A stretch of 64,000 nucleotides of DNA from positions 474,927,657 through 474,991,656 of the forward strand of contig NC_081412.1 in the NCBI RefSeq assembly GCF_030272615.1, written 5' to 3'. A program made the position numbers and the translations under genes. The stretch is from Cryptomeria japonica. Lineage: Eukaryota > Streptophyta > Pinopsida > Cupressales > Cupressaceae. The notes beneath the pieces are model-generated. The model was not told where the DNA came from and made no database searches. It worked only from the letters and a program-made list of their open reading frames with translations. This document shows positions 58,136 through 64,000 of the stretch, piece by piece; positions within the stretch are counted from its first letter, which is position 1; every line of letters begins with the position of its first letter.

Positions 58136-60420
58136 TATGTACCTAAATTGTTCTTAATCCTCATTAGGCAATACAAAAGTTACCACTAAATTAGTATAAC
58201 CTTAAAAGTAATTAACATTAAGTTTTTCAAATTTTAGATATGAAAGTTTAGGCTTAGGTTTATGCCATGTCATGGCATAAAGGTCCTATTATGTCATGTG
58301 ATGGTATAAAAGGATCAATTATGGACACAATTTTGGAGCAAAACTAGATAAGTTACTAAAATTGGAGTTTGGTTTACATAGGTTCATAAAGGAAGCTAAT
58401 ATGCCAAATATATAATTCATTAATACAAAATAAAAAATATTCTTGATTTATAATGTTGATTGATAATGAGTTTTCTAAATGGGGTGCTAATTATATATAC
58501 ATCCGAAAGATTTGAAAAATATAATTCCCAAGAAGTATTTTGAATATACAATTGAGGATATATATAATCTCATGGTTAAAGATGCTTAATTTCGATGAAA
58601 GTTATTTTTTGTATTACTATGTAAGAAATCCATAAATGGGATGAAAGTAAGACATGGCCATCTAGCATAGATCATCTTATATGTTGAAGGAGTATTTTGA
58701 GTTATATTAGAATTATTTGATGTGATTAAGTCCTAATTTTAGGATATGTAGAGTTCTTTTACTTTTAAGGTTGAAATAAAACATGGTGATTATGTTTTAT
58801 TATCACTTTTATGCTTAACCTAGGTAAAAATTTTAATGGAATTATTTTCATATTTAGATATATAGATCACAACTTATTATTATTTGTATGTTTCTTGTTT
58901 CTTTGAAAGAAATGCATATTGATTTATTTATAAGTAATAATTTATCTAATTATGCATTTATGAAATATATAGAAATTGAGATTTTTTTATTGAGGCTAAT
59001 TAATTTTAAAACTCAATGGTTATATCCATATTATAATAATTTATTTAGAAAATATGTGACAACATGCTTAGTGTTAGACCATTTTGTCTTATATTGGCCT
59101 AGACATTCACTAGCGTTTAAAATATAATCTTTTTCTTGGTTTATTGGTTAAAAATTACATTTTATTAGTTAATTATATTAAAATTATTTTAGAGGAACCC
59201 TTTGAAACCTTCAATATAAAATTTGGAGTTAAAAATAAGATGATCTTGGCATTTTTTTTACTTCTCACCTACTTAGTTAAACTATCATGCTAGAAAAGGG
59301 TGAATATCATAAACCATGCGGAAAATAACATTTTGGACCATTGGGTAATTTTGGTAAGGTGTGAAATATTTTAAAAGGGGAAAGTGCCAATAGTAAATAG
59401 TAGATGCATTTTTAAGAAAAAAATTCTAAAGCAAGGTTGACTATTAGAATGTACCTTGATGTATTATTTTCCTATTTTATTAGATTATAATTTTATCTTC
59501 TTTGTTACTTACTTTTCCATTTGTTTCATAATTCATGTCTGAAGAGTAAATAAATAATTTTTTGTAGGACTAGATTGAGCAATTGATTATCTCCATTGTT
59601 CATTCTTCTATTATACATTCCTTGAGGTTTGAATATTGTTTCCACGTCATTTTGGATGTATAAGTTTTTTTTGGGCTATGTATATAGTGATAATGTCTGA
59701 GTTCTTTTGTATTAGAAAATGATGATAACCTATTCTCATTCATTCCTTATTTTCTTACAAGGATTATGTAACCTTTCAAATTGTTAAGTTAAAATCTATC
59801 ATCTTATATGGTCATCATGGTGATTCATTACATGAACATGTTGATCCTTGTAATTGTCCTCTTTTGCTTAATGCATTGATGTTGTATGTATTATGTGAAA
59901 AATTATAATTACAATGACTACACCATTATTATAGATGAATATCTTAATTTAAATTATGAAAACTAAGATATTTAAATTTAATCTAGATCACAACTTGATT
60001 TGAACATTACATCATGTCCTTATTTTTGGACATGAACCAACTAACCTATGGGAATGCAACTTCCCAATCAATAACTAATTTACTAATTACTAACTATTAA
60101 CTAACCTATAATTCAACATCTAAATATTAATTTATTTTATATTTTATTATAATCTAAAACTATCTAATGATGTAATATATCCAATGTTCTCCCCTTCTTA
60201 CATATATTTGAACAAGAGATGGAATATTTCAAGACTTGAATGCAACCCTTATGTAAACTTTAATGATGTACATCTATTGATCCTCCTCACTAACCAAGAA
60301 ACACTAGACTAACTCCATTAATGAATATTTCGAATTTAAAACCTATCAAATGTCTATAAAACATGAGATAACCTAAAGGGTCTATATCCTCCTTGCCTAA
60401 TGAGAGAGCAACATTTCTTT
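58136..60420. other. Unassigned AT-rich stretch
   Basis: No gene could be supported. A 79-codon ORF at 58888-59127 has no recognisable features. A near-perfect palindrome TATGCCATGTCATGGCATA lies at 58261-58279, with a degenerate second copy at 58290-58308. Confidence 0.4.
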
Positions 60421-60598
60421 GAAAGTCCCAATGAGCCTCAAATGATCCTAATGAATGTAGGGCAGTCTTAATGAACCTAAGAAAGTCCTAATGAGCCTAA
60501 GAAAGCAATAATGAACTTGGGACAATCCTAATGAACCGAGGATAGTCCTAATGAACCTACGATAGTGTAAACAAGCCTAGTATAGTGTAAGAAAAAAA
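60421..60598. repeat. 20-bp minisatellite, about nine units
   Basis: The word TAATGAACCTA (variants CAATGAGCCTC, TAATGAACTTG, TAAACAAGCCTAG) recurs with its AAT at 60430, 60450, 60470, 60490, 60510, 60530 and 60550, then 60570 and 60590, exactly 20 bp apart. The unit is roughly GAAAGTCCTAATGAACCTAA with decay at the right end. Confidence 0.9.
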
Positions 60599-60660
60599 CA
60601 CTACAAAAAAGACCTCAAATGCGTTAAATGAATTTCCCAATAACGCACTCGTGTTTATCT
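60599..60660 (+). other. Possible end of a CACTA-type transposon
   Basis: CACTACAAAAAAGACC resembles the terminal repeat of plant CACTA (En/Spm) elements. Right after it AATGCGTT and AACGCACT form a short inverted pair, as subterminal repeats often do. The partner end is not in the window, so this is only a candidate. Confidence 0.3.
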
Positions 60661-61506
60661 TTTTTGGGTCATTTGGCTACCTTTTTTTACAACATCTTGG
60701 TGTATACGCCCCTAAGAAGACCTTTTCCTCAAAACTTTCTTGGATCATGAACTCCTCATGTGCACCAAACATTTAAGTTGCCACTTGGAAGCTTCTAATG
60801 CACACAATCCTTTCAATCAATCTACTCCATTGATCTCTCAAAACAATCTTAGTATTTAATCCTCTATCCTTCATTTCTTATTCAACTTTGTAAGAGAATT
60901 TGTGTATGGATTGATATCTTAAATTTTATAGAAAGATTATATATGAAAACAAATGATTGCGGAGTTTTATAATAAATGATTTATAGGAAATAATATTTTT
61001 TGAAGACCTTTTGTAAATTATAATCTTGTGTAGATTTGATTATGGGAGAAATTTAATGGTGAAATATGCTTAACTCTTCAAAAGTTTTGATGTTTTGTCT
61101 TTACATGACAACCACTTAGAATATAATATGTTTTAAGTATGTCATTTATAGTCATGGGAGATTAGTTTTTTTTTAAGATTGTTTGAAGACTAATCAATGT
61201 AATATGAATTGATGACAATTATCTCAAAACTACGTAATTGAATTCTAATAGATTTATGATGTTTCATTGAAAGTTTTTATTAAGTTTTGTGCGCAAATTT
61301 TATATTTCAAGATTCAATAGTATGTACATGTATATTTTTTTAAGTTCAATATTATATTATATATTTCATGTGTATCTCATTCAACAACATAGAAATGTTA
61401 CTATTTATAAATGTTTTTTTTTAATTTAGTAAAATAGATTCTTCTTTGACATAGAGTTGTATATAATTCATGTATATCTTTATATATGCAGGAGTTCTTT
61501 GCCATC
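60661..61506 (+). other. Region upstream of the spliced gene
   Basis: AT-rich DNA with no supported coding sequence. TATATGCAG just before 61492 is a good 3' splice site, so a 5' exon or untranslated leader probably lies somewhere in this stretch, but its donor could not be chosen. Confidence 0.4.
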
Positions 61507-63572
61507 ATGGATGTTTTTGACATAGATGAACTATTAGGTGAAAATCCCCCACCACAACCCCCTCCTCCTCCTCCTCCACCACCACCACCACCACCACCAC
61601 CACCACCACCACAACCCCCTAGATTGGATGAAATTCGTTTAAGAGAACGAATTAATGAAAACATACAAGTGATTGAACAAAACATTGCTGCTATCCAAAA
61701 TGAGCAAGTCATGCCACCCCATCTTGTAGAGTTTGCAAAATCAATGCAAACTGTTGTCGAGTCAGTTAGATCTGTTGATTCTCAATTAGATCAATTTCAT
61801 AGACGACGACAAGAGTTGCATGATTTTTATGCCGATGGTTTAACTTATAGACAAATCACAGATTTGAAAATAACCAAAGCTCATTTATGTCCATATTTTA
61901 CCAACCCAAAAACAAGAGAACCAATGCAACCTAACCAGAAAAGAATTTCAATTAGGTGGTGTGTGCATCCAGAAATGGCTAGATACTTTTGGGATAGATG
62001 GTGGATGGTTTTTGATTATCCACCACATCGTAATTATGAGGTCCCTTTTTATTTTTTGAAGAAATTATACTGTGAGTTTGTAATGAACCAAAAACCAAAT
62101 TATTTTGATATTAAGTCATTCCAGGGTGTTGGTCATGGAATGCCACAGCATAGATTAGGGGCACGGAGTAATAATCCCCTACCGAATCCACCCATAGTTC
62201 CACTTGTTGCTCCATCGATTCCTGCAGATGTCCAAAATACATCATTCATTTCGACATTAGATGCTTTGACTTCCCTCACAGGGAACCTGAGTGAGCAAGC
62301 TACTCACATGGCATCTGCTCCTCGATGGATGCCACATATGTGTTCGAGTTGTCATGAGACGTGTGTAGGTCCTACTACTGCTGCAGGATCTACTTCAGTT
62401 CCAGATGAGCATGATGCAGCAGATGATAGTATGATGACATCTTATATGGATTTTCTTTGCTTGGATGTTCATCTTGACCAGGTATAGATATATATACATG
62501 TACATGTCAATTTTTTTATGTACTTCATTAAATATAGGTATAAACTAAGTGCATCTCTTTTTTTATACAATCTAATACTTCATTAAATAAATTTTGTTTA
62601 TGTAGATAAGGACTACGCCTAATATTAGAGTCAATATTGCATCTACTGGAAGACAACTTGGCACACCTTATGGGGTATAGTATAAATTTCTATCTAGACA
62701 TTGTACTAGATCTTTTTAAGTTAATATGCTATCGTCGTATATTATATAAATTTTCATGTTGATACATTGAATGCTTCTTTCTCCAGGATTCAGGTCATGA
62801 GGGACCCTCTACATCACATCGAGAAGAGGGTCTGACTATTGTGACACCATCTATGGTATGTATCTTATAATTCTTAACTTAAATATGAACTCTTACAATA
62901 TTGTAACTTTACTTGAAATTATTTAGTACACATATATATGTTCACTAAATATGATTTCATTAAATGCATGTATGCAGGTGGACACTACCATTAGGATAGG
63001 TTATCCTCATAATTTTGATCAGAGCCAATTTGAACGCACATCGACATCCTTTGAGGTATTAATATGTAATACTTAATTTGATCTTATTTTGACTCTTAAT
63101 TTAAGATTTAATTGGACACTTTGAATTTGACCTTGTACAGGAGTTAGCTAGCACTGCATTTGGTGTTGATACTGCACAAGATACTGCTAGAGGAGATACT
63201 GCTACAGGATCTGATGAGCATATGGTAAGTTTGTAACTTAATTTATGAATTCTACTATATTTGATAAATGATTCTTTTAATAGTTAATTTCAAGTAATAT
63301 TTTAATATTATTTTTTTATTGTACAGCATGAGACAGGTGGATCTGGACCACGTCCCGGGGACAAGAGAGATACTGCTACAGGATCTGATGAGCATATGGT
63401 AAGTTTGTAACTTAATTTACGAATTCTACTATATTTGATAAATGATTCTTTTAATACTTAATTTCAAGTAATATTTTAATATTATTTTTTTATTGTACAG
63501 CATGAGACAGGTGGATCTGGACCACGTCCTGGGGACAAGAGACCACGAGATGTTATTGATGATAGCACTTAG
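61507..63572 (+). CDS. Seven-exon gene of unknown function, 472 aa
   Basis: Exons: 61507-62481, 62606-62674, 62787-62855, 62978-63055, 63141-63224, 63327-63398 and 63501-63572. Every intron is GT...AG (donors GTATAG, GTATAG, GTATGT, GTATTA, GTAAGT, GTAAGT), 85-124 bp, and every exon is a multiple of three in phase 0 with no stop until TAG at 63570. ATG 61507 has good context (GCCATCATGGAT); an in-frame ATG at 61486 lies across a likely 3' splice site. Residues 1-13 are MDVFDIDELLGEN. A polyproline run follows (residues ~14-40), then a helical charged segment, then a Trp/Tyr-rich block (ISIRWCVHPEMARYFWDRWW, ~160-180). The last 100 residues are Gly/Ser/Thr-rich and end PRDVIDDST. I recognise no family. 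A host gene or a second gene of a CACTA-like transposon (see 60599) are both possible. Confidence 0.72.
63195..63542 (+). repeat. 174-bp tandem duplication spanning exon-intron-exon
   Basis: GATACTGCTACAGGATCTG at 63195 recurs at 63369. The copies 63195-63368 and 63369-63542 differ at only a few sites (for example TTTATGAATT versus TTTACGAATT, CGTCCCGGGG versus CGTCCTGGGG). Each contains the end of an exon, a 102-bp intron and the start of the next exon. The event made exon 6 as a fusion of two exon parts, still in phase. Confidence 0.92.
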
Positions 63573-64000
63573 ATTTTACTATTTATTTGGCTTTGATATG
63601 TACTTTTTTATGGACTTTACACATTTGTTTACACGTGCACATACTTTATATATATGGATAGTTGCATAATAGGATTAGATCATATATATTTTGTGCATAC
63701 TTTATATATTTTGTGCACATTAGATATTATGTGGAGTGAACATCATGTTACCATCTAGACATATATATGGATTAGATATTATATGGATTATGTGGACTTG
63801 AAATTTTACTGTTTATTTGGCTCTGATATGTACTATTTTACGGGCTTTACATATTTGTAAATACACATGCACACACATACTTTATATATATGGATAGTTT
63901 CATAATAGGATTAGATCATATATATTATGTGCATACTTTATGTGTATTGTGCGCATTAGATATTATGTGGACTTGAAATTATGTGCACATTAGATCATAT
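63573..64000 (+). repeat. 230-bp direct repeat downstream of the gene
   Basis: ATTTTACT-TTTATTTGGCT-TGATATGTAC starts at 63573 and again at 63803. Later landmarks (TATATGGATAGTT-CATAATAGGATTAG; TATTATGTGGACTTGAAAT) recur in the same order. The second copy runs to the window edge. It probably covers the gene's 3' untranslated region. Confidence 0.85.

Noticed and set aside
57812-58176. Phe-rich minus-strand ORFs that look like membrane proteins
   Set aside because: They arise from the 62-bp A-rich minisatellite; three overlapping frames are all open for the same reason.
61401-61712. Minus-strand ORF with a polyglycine run
   Set aside because: It is the complement of the proline codon repeat in exon 1 of the plus-strand gene.

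Overview
The window looks like intergenic DNA from a land plant with a very large, retrotransposon-rich genome. The style of decay and the LTR families fit a gymnosperm such as a conifer best, but that is an inference. The DNA is AT-rich, there are no prokaryotic features, and almost every recognisable coding stretch is a Copia, Ty3/gypsy or LINE relic with in-frame stops and frameshifts. One locus, at the right edge, reads as an intact spliced gene.

Layout. 1-5.9 kb: a dead Ty3/gypsy gag-protease fragment, then a broken ~670-codon ORF (2343-4351) related to the extra ORFs described below, then unassigned DNA. 5.9-22 kb: a nest that can be resolved by its junctions. An old minus-strand Copia element (LTR from 5857, pol scraps near 21-22 kb) was hit by a solo LTR (6373-7586, TSD TATTC), by a 12.6-kb plus-strand Copia (8388-21023, TSD ACATA) and by a tRNA-derived SINE (21668-21948, 14-bp TSD). 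The 3' LTR of the 12.6-kb Copia was in turn hit by a 3.6-kb gag-only element on the minus strand (16866-20470, TSD AGAAY). 22-26 kb: an LTR scrap and a plus-strand Ty3/gypsy pol remnant. 26-29.4 kb: unassigned DNA holding one unrecognised minus-strand reading frame, and a long microsatellite. 29.4-40 kb: a minus-strand Ty3/gypsy element of the Tat type (second RNase H domain), lacking its integrase core and 3' end. Its ~3-kb leader carries two arrays of a strict 21-bp repeat. 40-46.5 kb and 50.7-53.2 kb: two copies of a Copia-like element that has gag zinc knuckles but no pol; a long extra ORF sits where pol should be. Between them lies a 3'-truncated L1-type LINE. The second copy is interrupted by a 4,183-bp TG...CA unit with TSD ATGTG, probably a giant solo LTR. 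57.4-60.6 kb: a cluster of GC-rich palindromes, a 62-bp minisatellite, AT-rich DNA and a 20-bp minisatellite. 61.5-63.6 kb: a seven-exon gene of unknown function (472 codons), every exon in phase 0, with a recent tandem duplication that added one exon.

How the parts relate. The autonomous Copia, the gag-only element and the gag+extra-ORF element share TGTTGG/CCAACA-type ends, an initiator-Met-tRNA primer site and an identical 12-base polypurine tract. This suggests that the pol-less families were moved by Copia machinery in trans. The most unusual items are the gag+extra-ORF family, the 21-bp leader arrays, the palindrome cluster and the spliced gene. All calls come from reading the sequence; no database search was run.
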